In this document: piece after piece, positions 40,350 to 48,225 of the stretch | Numbering within the stretch: position 1 is the stretch's first letter | Layout: the number at the start of each line of letters is the position of its first letter | From: Amycolatopsis sp. CA-230715 | GTDB lineage: Bacteria > Actinomycetota > Actinomycetes > Mycobacteriales > Pseudonocardiaceae | DNA length: 64,000 nt | NCBI RefSeq assembly: GCF_018736145.1 | Contig: NZ_CP059997.1 | Span: forward strand, 6,881,501-6,945,500 | Reading direction: 5' to 3' | The notes under the pieces: generated by a model | The model's database searches: none | Seen by the model: only the letters and a program-made list of their open reading frames with translations | What the model was told of the DNA's origin: nothing | Made by a program: the position numbers and the translations under genes

Positions 40350-43160
40350 TCAGGCGTTGCCCGAGTCCGAGGTCTGCGGACCCGCCGCGGCGACGTCGTC
40401 GATGCGGTACTGGCGCGCCGCCTCCACGACCTTCGACTGCGGCACCTCGTTCCGCTTCGCCAGCGCGGACAGCGTGCCCACCACGATCGACTCGGCGTCC
40501 ACCAGGAAGTGGCGCCGCGCCGCGGGCCGGGTGTCGGAGAAGCCGAACCCGTCCGTGCCGAGGGTGAGCATGTCGGTGGGCACCCACGGGCGGATCAGGT
40601 CCGGTACCGCGCGCATCCAGTCCGACACCGCCACCACGGGGCCCGCGACGTTCGCCAGCGCGCTGGTCACGTACGGCACGCGCGGCTCGCTGCCGGGGTA
40701 GAGCAGGTTGTCGTGGTCGACCTCCACCGCTTCGCGGCGAAGCTCGGTCCACGAGGTCGCCGACCACACGGCCGCCCGCACGCCCCACTCGTCGGCCAGC
40801 ATCCGCTGCGCCTTGAGCGCATCCGGCATGGTGACGCCGGAGACCAGGATCTGCGCCTCCGGGCCGTCGCCCGCGGGCGCGTCGGCGTAGCGGTACAGGC
40901 CCTTGAGGAGGCCGTCGACGTCGAGGTTCTCCGGCTCCGCGGGCTGCTGGTACGGCTCGTTGTAGATCGTCATGTAGTAGAAGACGTTCTCGCCGTTGCC
41001 GTCCGGCCCGGACTCCCCGTACATCCGGCGGAGGCCGTCCTTGACGATGTGCGCGATCTCGAACGAGTAGGCCGCGTCGTAGGCGACCACGGCCGGGTTC
41101 GTCGCCGCCAGCAGCAGCGAGTGCCCGTCCGCGTGCTGCAGGCCCTCACCGGTCAGCGTGGTGCGGCCCGCGGTGGCGCCGAGCACGAACCCGCGCGCCA
41201 TCTGGTCCGCCGCCGCGTAGAGCCCGTCGCCGGTGCGCTGGAACCCGAACATCGAGTAGAAGATGTAGATCGGGATCATCGGCTCGCCGTGCGTGGCGTA
41301 CGCCGTGCCGACGGCGGTGAACGAGGCCGTGGAGCCCGCCTCGTTGATGCCCTCGTGCAGGATCACGCCCTTCTCGGATTCCTTGTACGCCAACATCAAG
41401 CTCGCGTCGACCGAGGTGTAGGTCTGCCCGTGCGGGTTGTAGATCTTGGCCGTCGGGAACATCGAGTCGAGGCCGAAGGTGCGGGCCTCGTCCGGGATGA
41501 TCGGCACGATCCGCTTGCCGATCTCGGAGTCCTTCGCCAGCTCGCGGACCAGCCGGACGAACGCCATCGTGGTGGCGACCTCCTGCTTGCCGGACCCCTT
41601 CCGGATGCCCTCGTACACCTTGTCGCCGGGCAGCACGAGCGCCTTGGCCGTCTTCGGGCGCCGCTCGGGGAGGAACCCGCCCAGCGCCTTGCGGCGGCCG
41701 ATCAGGTACTCGATCTCCGGCGATTCCTTGCCGGGGTGGTAGTACGGCGGCAGCTTCGGGTCGCGCTCGAGCTCCTCGTCGCTGATCGGGATGCGCTGGG
41801 CGTCCCGGAACAGCTTCAGGTCGTCGAGGGTGAGCTTCTTCATCTGGTGCGTGGCGTTGCGGCCCTCGAACGCCGGGCCGAGGCCGTAGCCCTTGATGGT
41901 GTGCGCCAGGATCACCGTCGGCTGGCCGTGGTGCTCCAGTGCCGCCTTGTAGGCCGCGTAGACCTTGCGGTAGTCGTGCCCGCCGCGCTTGAGGTTCCAG
42001 ATGTCGGCGTCGGACAGGTCGTGCACCAGTTCCTTGGTGCGCGGGTCCCTGCCGAAGAAGTGCTCGCGGACGAAGGCGCCGTCGTTGGCCTTGTAGGTCT
42101 GGTAGTCGCCGTCCGGGGTCACGTTCATCAGGTTGACCAGCGCGCCGTCGCGGTCGGCGTGCAGCAGCGCGTCCCACTCGCGGCCCCAGATGACCTTGAT
42201 CACGTTCCAGCCCGCGCCGCGGAAGTACGACTCCAGCTCCTGGATGATCTTGCCGTTCCCGCGGACCGGCCCGTCGAGGCGCTGCAGGTTGCAGTTGATC
42301 ACGAAGGTCAGGTTGTCCAGGCCCTCGCCCGCGGCCACGTGGACCAGCCCGCGCGACTCCGGCTCGTCCATCTCGCCGTCGCCGAGGAACGCCCACACGT
42401 GCTGGTCGGAGGTGTCCTTGATGCCGCGGTCGCGCAGGTACCGGTTGAACCGGGCCTGGTAGATCGCGTTCATCGGGCCGAGGCCCATCGACACCGTCGG
42501 GTTCTCCCAGAACTCCGGCATCAGCCGCGGGTGCGGGTACGACGGCAGCCCGCCGCCGGCGCCCGCGTGCGAGTACTCCTGGCGGAAGCCGTCGAGCTGC
42601 TGCTCGGTCAGCCTGCCTTCGAGGAACGCGCGGGCGTAGATACCGGGCGAGGCGTGGCCCTGCACGAAGATCTGGTCCCCGCCGCTGGAATGGTCCTTGC
42701 CGCGGAAGAAGTGGTTGAATCCGACTTCGTAGAGCGCCGCCGACGAGGCGTAGGTCGAGATGTGCCCGCCGACGCCGACGCCGGGCCGCTGCGCGCGGTG
42801 CACCATGATCGCCGCGTTCCAGCGGATGTACGCGCGGTAGCGGCGCTCGATCTCCTCGTCACCGGGGAACCACGGTTCGTTCTCGGTGGGGATCGTGTTG
42901 ACGTAGTCCGTCGAGGTCAGCGCGGGCACACCGACGTTCCGCTCGCGGGCGCGCTCCAGGATGCGCAGCATCAGGTACCGCGCGCGCTGCTGACCACCCC
43001 TGGCCAGCGCCTCGTCGAAGGAATCCAGCCACTCGGACGTCTCTTCCGGGTCGATGTCGGGCAGGTGCGCCGCCAGTCCGTCACGGATGACACGTACGCG
43101 GGCCGGGGCCTCCTGACCGGACGCGCCGCCGCGGCCGGTCTCGCTGCTCTGGGGGGCCAA
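40350..43160 (-). CDS. aceE: Pyruvate dehydrogenase E1 component (homodimeric AceE)
   Basis: A 936-residue thiamine-diphosphate enzyme that decarboxylates pyruvate and passes the acetyl group to E2 lipoamide, feeding acetyl-CoA into the TCA cycle and fatty-acid synthesis. ThDP motif GDGEMDEPES followed by LTFVINCNLQRLDGPVRGNG, active-site region GGHISTYASSAALYEVGFNH, and transketolase-type pyrimidine domain with ILHEGINEAGSTASF. TTG 43160 is chosen because GAGGAGA precedes it by 4 nt and relatives start with APQSSETG-like sequence; the GTG/ATG candidates at 43235 have no site. Actinobacteria use this E1 with AceF and a shared E3; those genes are not in the window. Confidence 0.96.
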   Translation of the reverse strand: MAPQSSETGRGGASGQEAPARVRVIRDGLAAHLPDIDPEETSEWLDSFDEALARGGQQRARYLMLRILERARERNVGVPALTSTDYVNTIPTENEPWFPGDEEIERRYRAYIRWNAAIMVHRAQRPGVGVGGHISTYASSAALYEVGFNHFFRGKDHSSGGDQIFVQGHASPGIYARAFLEGRLTEQQLDGFRQEYSHAGAGGGLPSYPHPRLMPEFWENPTVSMGLGPMNAIYQARFNRYLRDRGIKDTSDQHVWAFLGDGEMDEPESRGLVHVAAGEGLDNLTFVINCNLQRLDGPVRGNGKIIQELESYFRGAGWNVIKVIWGREWDALLHADRDGALVNLMNVTPDGDYQTYKANDGAFVREHFFGRDPRTKELVHDLSDADIWNLKRGGHDYRKVYAAYKAALEHHGQPTVILAHTIKGYGLGPAFEGRNATHQMKKLTLDDLKLFRDAQRIPISDEELERDPKLPPYYHPGKESPEIEYLIGRRKALGGFLPERRPKTAKALVLPGDKVYEGIRKGSGKQEVATTMAFVRLVRELAKDSEIGKRIVPIIPDEARTFGLDSMFPTAKIYNPHGQTYTSVDASLMLAYKESEKGVILHEGINEAGSTASFTAVGTAYATHGEPMIPIYIFYSMFGFQRTGDGLYAAADQMARGFVLGATAGRTTLTGEGLQHADGHSLLLAATNPAVVAYDAAYSFEIAHIVKDGLRRMYGESGPDGNGENVFYYMTIYNEPYQQPAEPENLDVDGLLKGLYRYADAPAGDGPEAQILVSGVTMPDALKAQRMLADEWGVRAAVWSATSWTELRREAVEVDHDNLLYPGSEPRVPYVTSALANVAGPVVAVSDWMRAVPDLIRPWVPTDMLTLGTDGFGFSDTRPAARRHFLVDAESIVVGTLSALAKRNEVPQSKVVEAARQYRIDDVAAAGPQTSDSGNA

Positions 43161-43564
43161 GGGGTCTCCTCGCCATTCTGCTAGCTGTGGTTGCTCGCGC
43201 ACGCCTGCCTTCGCGGAGGTGTGCGCAACTGCCATCGTCGTCGCCTTCGTGGCTCACGTCATCGCTACTGATCGGTAACGTTTGCCCACCCCGCTGCGGT
43301 GGTTTCCGGCTGCGGTTGTATCGCGCGCGCGACTGCACTCACCCTAAACGAGCGGCCGCTGACCTCGTCGGCCACGCCGGTCGAAGCGGGGTGAACACCC
43401 CTCGCGCGAGGGGTCGGGAAGGCCTTACGCTGCGATACGAGTTGGCAGAGATCCGGTGTGGACGGTTGCGCCAGAAGCCGCACCAGTGTTCGCTAGCTCC
43501 ATCGTTGTACCCGAGTGGGCCGGGATGACCGGCACACCCAGTCGCAGTTGGAGGAGTGACAGTC
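43161..43564. other. Gene-free divergent region between aceE and the DUF3052 gene
   Basis: About 400 bp with no convincing gene. It should contain the divergent aceE and DUF3052 promoters. The only clear structure is CCCCTCGCGCGAGGGG (43398-43413), a perfect 16-bp palindrome that could be an operator. No reliable -35/-10 pair is claimed. Confidence 0.4.
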
Positions 43565-43990
43565 GTGGTCGCCGCGGGAGATGCTGAACAGACCAGCATC
43601 GCCGAGAGGCTTGGTATCAAGCCGGACATGGTGGTTCAGGAGATCGGCTGGGACGAGGACGTCGACGACGACGTCCGCGCCGCGATCGAGGACCATATCG
43701 GCGGCGAACTCCTCGATGAGGACGCCAACGAGGCCGTCGACGTCGTGCTGCTGTGGTGGCGCGAAGACGACGGCGACCTGGGAGACGCGCTGGTCGACGC
43801 GCGCGGGTTCCTCGGCGCCGACGCCGTCATCTGGGTGCTCACGCCCAAGACGGGGCAGCCGGGGCACGTCGAACCGAGCGAGATCGCCGAAGCGGTGCCG
43901 ACGGTCGGGCTGTCCCAGACCTCCAACGTCAGCGTCGGCCCCGGCTGGTCCGGCAGCAGGCTCGTGCCGAGGGCGAAGACGAAGCGCTGA
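43565..43990 (+). CDS. DUF3052 family protein
   Basis: A 141-residue actinobacterial protein. The DUF3052 pattern is visible: SIAERLGIKPDMVVQEIGWD, the acidic DEDVDDDVRAAIEDHIG stretch, VDVVLLWWREDDGDL, and a C-terminal GPGWSGSRLVPR segment. Function unknown in general; a nearby role is not evident. GTG 43565 is preferred because GGAGGA lies about 9 nt upstream; GTG 43556 is too close to that site. The gene is divergent from aceE and followed 120 nt later by the peroxiredoxin. Confidence 0.9.
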   Translation: MVAAGDAEQTSIAERLGIKPDMVVQEIGWDEDVDDDVRAAIEDHIGGELLDEDANEAVDVVLLWWREDDGDLGDALVDARGFLGADAVIWVLTPKTGQPGHVEPSEIAEAVPTVGLSQTSNVSVGPGWSGSRLVPRAKTKR

Positions 43991-44110
43991 CCTGCCCGGA
44001 TGGCGGGCCGGGTCCAGCTCATGGGACCCGGCCACCGCACGACCGGCGCCGCGCCCGCCACACGATAGGCTGGCGCCGCAGGTGAAGTTCCTACGCGGGA
44101 GAGGAAGCGC

Positions 44111-44572
44111 ATGGCGGTCGAGGTCGGCTCGAAGGCCCCCGATTTCACGCTCAACGACTACAACAAGCAGCCGGTGACGCTGTCGTCGTTCCAGGGCGAC
44201 AAGCCGGTCCTGCTGGTGTTCTACCCGTTCGCGTTCAGCGGGATCTGCCAGGGCGAGCTGTGCCAGCTGCGCGACGAGTTCGCCGAGTACGAAGGCAACG
44301 TCCAGGTCATCGGCGTCTCGGTGGACACCCCGTTCTCGCTCAAGGCGTGGGCCGAGCAGCAGGGCTACCAGTTCCCGCTGCTGTCGGACTTCTGGCCGCA
44401 CGGCGAGGTCGCCAAGAGCTACGGCGTGTTCAACGAGGGCGCGGGGCTGGCGAACCGGGGCACGTTCCTGATCGACACCACCGGCGTCGTCCGCTTCGCC
44501 GAGGTGAACCAGCCGGGCGAGGCACGCGACCAGGAAGCCTGGAAGAAGGCCGTCGCCGAACTCGGCGCCTAG
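44111..44572 (+). CDS. AhpE-type peroxiredoxin
   Basis: A 153-residue thiol peroxidase that reduces H2O2 or organic peroxides. The peroxidatic Cys46 is in FYPFAFSGICQGELC, where Thr of most peroxiredoxins (TxxC) is Gln, as in mycobacterial AhpE; the conserved Arg lies in GLANRGTFLID. A second Cys (51) five residues on could act as resolving residue, unlike one-Cys AhpE. LLSDFWPHGEVAKSYGVFNE is typical. ATG 44111 follows GGGAGAGG. Mycothiol or mycoredoxin would be expected to recycle it. Confidence 0.93.
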   Translation: MAVEVGSKAPDFTLNDYNKQPVTLSSFQGDKPVLLVFYPFAFSGICQGELCQLRDEFAEYEGNVQVIGVSVDTPFSLKAWAEQQGYQFPLLSDFWPHGEVAKSYGVFNEGAGLANRGTFLIDTTGVVRFAEVNQPGEARDQEAWKKAVAELGA

Positions 44573-44602
44573 TTTTACCGGCGGTGCCACGGCACCGTTC
44601 CC

Positions 44603-44674
44603 GGGCGTATAGCTCAGCGGGAGAGCACTCGGTTTACACCCGAGCGGTCGCAGGTTCGATCCCTGCTGCGCCCA
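44603..44674 (+). tRNA. tRNA-Val (anticodon TAC)
   Basis: A complete 72-nt cloverleaf: acceptor GGGCGTA/TGCGCCC (one G-T wobble), D arm with GCTCAGCGGGAGAGC, anticodon stem CTCGG/CCGAG around loop TTTACAC, 5-nt variable region, T arm GCAGG TTCGATC CCTGC, and discriminator A. CCA is not encoded. The anticodon TAC reads Val GTA/GTG codons. tRNA 3' ends are common integration sites, and a patch of unlike composition begins 0.1 kb downstream. Confidence 0.97.
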
Positions 44675-44703
44675 CCCTGCCTTCTTTGCGCTTGTGGCCT
44701 TCG

Positions 44704-44801
44704 GGAGGCTAACGCCGCTTTCTCGGCCCCTCGTGGCTCCGTGGTTCATGCCCCGAAAGTGACCTTCGGGGCGCTCAGGTCCCCGAAGGTCACTTTCGGG
44801 G
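44704..44801. repeat. Intergenic hairpin repeats after tRNA-Val, ending inside a gene
   Basis: A spacer-like stretch (GGCTAACGCCGCTTTCTCGG, 44707-44726) precedes hairpins at 44750-44772 and 44781-44801. The second overlaps the last codons of the leftward hypothetical gene: its stop codon TGA is inside the hairpin arm (AGTGA within CCCCGAAAGTGACC read on the minus strand). Confidence 0.75.
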
Positions 44802-45140
44802 CGTCGCGGGAGGGCTGGGCGCGTTGCGCGTGCGGTCCGGGAAGAGCGGCACGGTCACTTCGGCCTTCTGGCACAGGGTGATCAGCCAGCGGTCGAGCAC
44901 GGTCAGCGCTGAGCCGACGTCGTTGGCGAGGTCGAGGATGAGCGCGTACGCGACGTCTTCGCGGCGTTCCTGGACCCTCCCGTCGCTCACGTAGGTCAGC
45001 CAGCCGGTGAGGTACCGGGTCGCATCATCGGCGTGGCAACGGAAAAGCCAGTCGTCGAGCGCGCCGAGGGTCGGAGCGCGGTGGCGCCAGGCGTGGATGT
45101 CCGCGTGCACGTCGGCCATCGTGAAGTGCGGATCAGGCAT
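44790..45140 (-). CDS. Small unknown protein A, 3' end inside an intergenic repeat
   Basis: A 116-residue protein starting at ATG 45140, inside the end of the upstream 84-residue gene (8-nt overlap), hence coupled to it. The body is helical and hydrophobic-patterned (HADIHAWRHRAPTLGALDDW, AYALILDLANDVGSALTVLD) with no membrane segment or motif I recognise. The C-terminal residues ATPRK are encoded by the intergenic hairpin repeat, which also supplies the stop, so the original C-terminus may have been longer or different. Confidence 0.7.
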   Translation of the reverse strand: MPDPHFTMADVHADIHAWRHRAPTLGALDDWLFRCHADDATRYLTGWLTYVSDGRVQERREDVAYALILDLANDVGSALTVLDRWLITLCQKAEVTVPLFPDRTRNAPSPPATPRK

Positions 45141-45387
45141 GGCGGTGATCGTCCTCGCTGATGTCGCGAGACGTGCACAGCATCGTCAGGCCGGTGGCAT
45201 CCACCCGGACCGGGAACGTCTTGCTGTCCCACTGGCCTTCGTAATGCACGACGGTGCCTGTTTTCCCGCGGTAGCGGGTGTTTTCCGTGATCGTCACGCG
45301 AGTCCCAGGACGAGGCCGATCGAACGTGCCCCGCTCGTGCTGATCCCACCAGGCATCGCCAAACCACTCTGCTGGCTCCGATGTCAT
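45133..45387 (-). CDS. Small unknown protein B with KOW/SH3-like segment
   Basis: An 84-residue protein from ATG 45387. The central segment RPGTRVTITENTRYRGKTGT followed by VVHYEG resembles KOW/SH3-like barrels that bind RNA or protein; the acidic C-terminus ends DDHRHA. It overlaps protein A by 8 nt and is divergent from the XRE regulator 200 bp away, so the regulator could control this pair. No assigned function. Confidence 0.7.
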   Translation of the reverse strand: MTSEPAEWFGDAWWDQHERGTFDRPRPGTRVTITENTRYRGKTGTVVHYEGQWDSKTFPVRVDATGLTMLCTSRDISEDDHRHA

Positions 45388-45587
45388 GGCAGTGCCGTCC
45401 AGGTTGCGGCGGCAGCGACGAATGCTGGCAATGTCATCGCAGAGTCCGTTCCCGTCTGTTCTGGTGAGAAGCGCGCCTTCGCCGGAAGCTTCAGCGGCGC
45501 TCGGTACCTGAACTGCAGGATCGTGTGGTTGACTGTTGGAAGTCGAGTAATCACGGACGGTTGTGAAGAACTGTCAAGGAGAAGGTG

Positions 45588-46880
45588 ATGCCAGGGGACG
45601 CCGCGCTCGGTACGTTGCTACGAGACTTACGACGTGCCCGGCGAATGACCCTCGCCGCAGTGGCTCGACGAGCCGGGTGCGCCGAGTCGCAACTCTCCTA
45701 CGTCGAGTCCGGCCGACGGCAACTGCACTCATGGCTTGCCGAGAAGCTTGACGCCATCTACCAGACCGGTGGTGTGATCGGCAGTTTGCTGTGTTCGCGC
45801 ACGGCGAAGCCGTGTAGCGAACAGGAGCAGTGGGTATCCGAGTGCGAGGTGCTGCACGTGCAGTTGCCCCGAGGAGGTGCACCGGTGCCAATTTCAAGGC
45901 GTGAGGTGTTGGCAAGTCTCGGGGTAGGTGTGTTCGTAAGTCCTGCGCTTGCCAGCTTCGAACGTGCCCTTGGCGCTGTGGAACCGACCCGTGATGTTCT
46001 CCAACGAATCGAAGGCGCCTTCGACAATTATCAAATAGCGGGTCGAGCGCTGCCGCCGTCTCGCTTGATCGATGCGATGACAGGCCAGGCTGCGGTACTC
46101 GACAATCTTCGTCAACGTGCGACGGGAGTATTGCGAACCCGCTACCTCGCGCTGCAGTCGCGGTACGCGGAGTCGTTGAGCTGGTTTAGTGAAGAAGCTG
46201 ATCTCGCCGACGATGCCCTGTTTTGGACGGATCGAGCCAGCCAATGGGCGCAGGGCAGCGGTTGGACCGCCATGAGTGCCTACACTTTTGTTCGCCGCTC
46301 GATGATGGCTGTGAGTTTCACCAGTGACGGACGGCGCGCTGTCGATCATGCGCAAGCGGCCTACCGTATGCCAGGAGTTCCTGAGCGGATCCAGGGCTTG
46401 GCAGCTAAACAGATGGCGTTCGGCTATGCCCTATCTCGAAAGGCCGATGACAGCGCGCGAGCGCTCGATCAGGCTATGACGCTTCTGGGGAAGGACAGCG
46501 ACGGTGGAAACGAACTCGGACAACGCAGTGTCGTCAATGACGACCTGTACGCGATCTTCCGTACTACCTGCGATATCTACCTCGGAAAAGGTGAGGCTGC
46601 GATCAACGTGTTAGAACCCCGGCTCACGACCCTGTCCGGGGCCTCGGCTCGCACCGCTACGATCACCAAAGCCAAGCTCGCGCGGGCTTACGCCAACGTC
46701 GGCCAGCCGCACGAAGCTGCCCAATTCGCTCGGCAGGCCCTCGTTGAGAGCGCCGCCATTCAGTCGCTGTCAGCTCGGAGCGAGCTTCGACGAGCTGTTC
46801 CCGTACTGGGGCAGTGGCGCTCGCGCGACGATGTATCGGATGTTCTGCATTCTCTGAATGCCACAACTAGGAGCGTGTGA
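45588..46880 (+). CDS. XRE-family regulator with helical repeat C-terminus
   Basis: A 430-residue protein with an N-terminal helix-turn-helix (about 7-60: RDLRRARRMTLAAVARRAGC, then SQLSYVESGRRQLHSWLAEK) and a long helical C-terminus with TPR-like character (YLALQSRYAESLSWFSEEAD, AKLARAYANVGQPHEAAQFA). This resembles actinomycete regulators that bind ligand peptides or small molecules in the TPR part. Codon use is visibly less GC-rich than in neighbouring core genes, suggesting horizontal origin. ATG 45588 follows AAGGAGAAG. Its stop region overlaps the convergent peptidase E gene by 14 nt. Target genes are unknown; the divergent small pair is the closest candidate. Confidence 0.85.
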   Translation: MPGDAALGTLLRDLRRARRMTLAAVARRAGCAESQLSYVESGRRQLHSWLAEKLDAIYQTGGVIGSLLCSRTAKPCSEQEQWVSECEVLHVQLPRGGAPVPISRREVLASLGVGVFVSPALASFERALGAVEPTRDVLQRIEGAFDNYQIAGRALPPSRLIDAMTGQAAVLDNLRQRATGVLRTRYLALQSRYAESLSWFSEEADLADDALFWTDRASQWAQGSGWTAMSAYTFVRRSMMAVSFTSDGRRAVDHAQAAYRMPGVPERIQGLAAKQMAFGYALSRKADDSARALDQAMTLLGKDSDGGNELGQRSVVNDDLYAIFRTTCDIYLGKGEAAINVLEPRLTTLSGASARTATITKAKLARAYANVGQPHEAAQFARQALVESAAIQSLSARSELRRAVPVLGQWRSRDDVSDVLHSLNATTRSV

Positions 46881-47586
46881 GACGGCGGACATCGAGGGAG
46901 TTTTCGACCGCAGCCCCTTGGTCCCGGCGTTCTACCAGGTATGCACCGGCGTTCTTGCGGTCGCTGATGGCGGCGACCAGTTCGGTGCCCTCGAAGTGCA
47001 AGCCCGCTCCGGCGTCGGTGGCGTACCCGGTCGGCAGCGTCCCGTCCGCGATCAACTGGCGGAACTGCGTACGCCGGTCGGCGTAGTGCACGGCGTTGGC
47101 ATAGGGCAGCAAACCGAGTCCGTCCTTGATGGCTTGCACGTCGCCGAACGAATCGGTGGTACCACCCGCGAACCAGCACAGGGACCCCGCGGATTCACCG
47201 GCCAGCACAGTCCCTGCCTGCCAGCACTCGCGAAGTACGTCTTCGAGGTGGTGTGCTCGCCATACTGCCAGCAGGTTCACGAGACTTCCCCGGTCGATCC
47301 AGATCACATCCTGAGCGTGGAGATGCGTTGCCACATCATCGACGTTGGGCTTGTCGAACAAGGTCAGGAACGACAGTTCAACCGCTGTGCTCGCGAAGGC
47401 CCGCTCGAATTGCTTCAGCACGCTCAGTTGGTCACCGTTGGCGGTTGTCAGCACACAAAGTCGGGGCACGCCTGCTGGGCACGCCACTTCGAAGGCGTAG
47501 TCGAATATCGGGCCCGGTCGCCAAAGCTCGCTGGCGCGGTTCAAGCCCATCGAGGTGGCGAGGATGGTCGGCCGTGTAGCAGACAT
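46867..47586 (-). CDS. Peptidase E-like (S51 family) protein
   Basis: A 239-residue class I glutamine amidotransferase-like serine peptidase. The nucleophile elbow is AGESAGSLCW (Ser), and DAGAGLHFEGTELV contains the His; these match the Ser-His arrangement of dipeptidase E, which cleaves Asp-X dipeptides. In cyanophycin-degrading relatives (cyanophycinase) the fold is the same. ATG 47586 is the start; no strong ribosome site is visible. It is convergent with the XRE gene (14-nt overlap) and divergent from the flavoprotein gene. Cytoplasmic; no signal peptide. Confidence 0.85.
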   Translation of the reverse strand: MSATRPTILATSMGLNRASELWRPGPIFDYAFEVACPAGVPRLCVLTTANGDQLSVLKQFERAFASTAVELSFLTLFDKPNVDDVATHLHAQDVIWIDRGSLVNLLAVWRAHHLEDVLRECWQAGTVLAGESAGSLCWFAGGTTDSFGDVQAIKDGLGLLPYANAVHYADRRTQFRQLIADGTLPTGYATDAGAGLHFEGTELVAAISDRKNAGAYLVERRDQGAAVENSLDVRRLTRS

Positions 47587-47691
47587 GGGGGAGACGATAG
47601 ACGCAACAGGCGTCTCCAACGCCCGAGCGATCGAGGTGCCGTACGTAAGCTGACTTGCGACCAGACGGGCCAGTCCGTGAAAGGAACCGAT

Positions 47692-48225
47692 GTGGCTGAG
47701 CGCGTTCTGTACCTGGTGATCACCGCCGCGGGTCCGGCTGAGCGCATCGACGTGATGATCGAGTTGGCGCGAGCGGAGGGGTGGTCGGTGTACTGCATCG
47801 CGTCGCCGTCCGCGGTCGAGCACTTCCTCGACCTGGACGCGGTGCGGGAGCTGACCGGGCACTCCGTGCGCACCGGGTACCAGGGCCAGGGGCAACCGGC
47901 GCTGCCCAACGCGGACGCGGTGATCGTGGCGCCTGCGACCTACAACACGATCAACAAGTTCGCGCTCGGGATCGCCGACACGTACGTGACGACGCAGCTG
48001 GCTGAATTGAACGGGCTCGGCGTGCCGATCGTGGTGCTTCCCTTCGTCAACACCGGTCTTGCGGGAAACCGGTCGTTTCAACGCAGCGTCGAGGAACTTC
48101 GCCGATCCGGCGTGCGTGTTCTCTTGGGGGAAGGGGAATTCGAGCCGCATCCGCCGCGGACCGGTGACCGCGCCATGGCCACGTATCCGTGGAAGCTGGC
48201 GTTGGAAGCCGTGAGCGGGTCATGA
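47692..48225 (+). CDS. Flavoprotein (HFCD/Dfp-like)
   Basis: A 177-residue FMN-binding protein of the homo-oligomeric Cys decarboxylase fold (CoaC, EpiD, MrsD relatives). VLYLVITAAGPAERIDVMIE opens the Rossmann-like fold and VIVAPATYNTINKFALGIAD is the typical flavin-binding PxxxN-type segment. Relatives decarboxylate C-terminal cysteines or phosphopantothenoylcysteine, but the N-terminal active-site His position is not clear here, so no reaction is assigned. GTG 47692 follows AAAGGA. The gene sits in the tRNA-adjacent patch with the XRE and peptidase E genes; the stop overlaps the convergent esterase by 6 nt. Confidence 0.82.
   Translation: MAERVLYLVITAAGPAERIDVMIELARAEGWSVYCIASPSAVEHFLDLDAVRELTGHSVRTGYQGQGQPALPNADAVIVAPATYNTINKFALGIADTYVTTQLAELNGLGVPIVVLPFVNTGLAGNRSFQRSVEELRRSGVRVLLGEGEFEPHPPRTGDRAMATYPWKLALEAVSGS

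Noticed and set aside
40341..43184. 947-codon plus-strand frame over aceE
   Set aside because: Antisense shadow of aceE; low-complexity Arg/Val/Ala-rich translation without motifs.
44603..48225. Integrated element with attachment sites at tRNA-Val
   Set aside because: No integrase or relaxase is present and no second copy of the tRNA 3' end was seen in the window; I keep only a composition and context remark.
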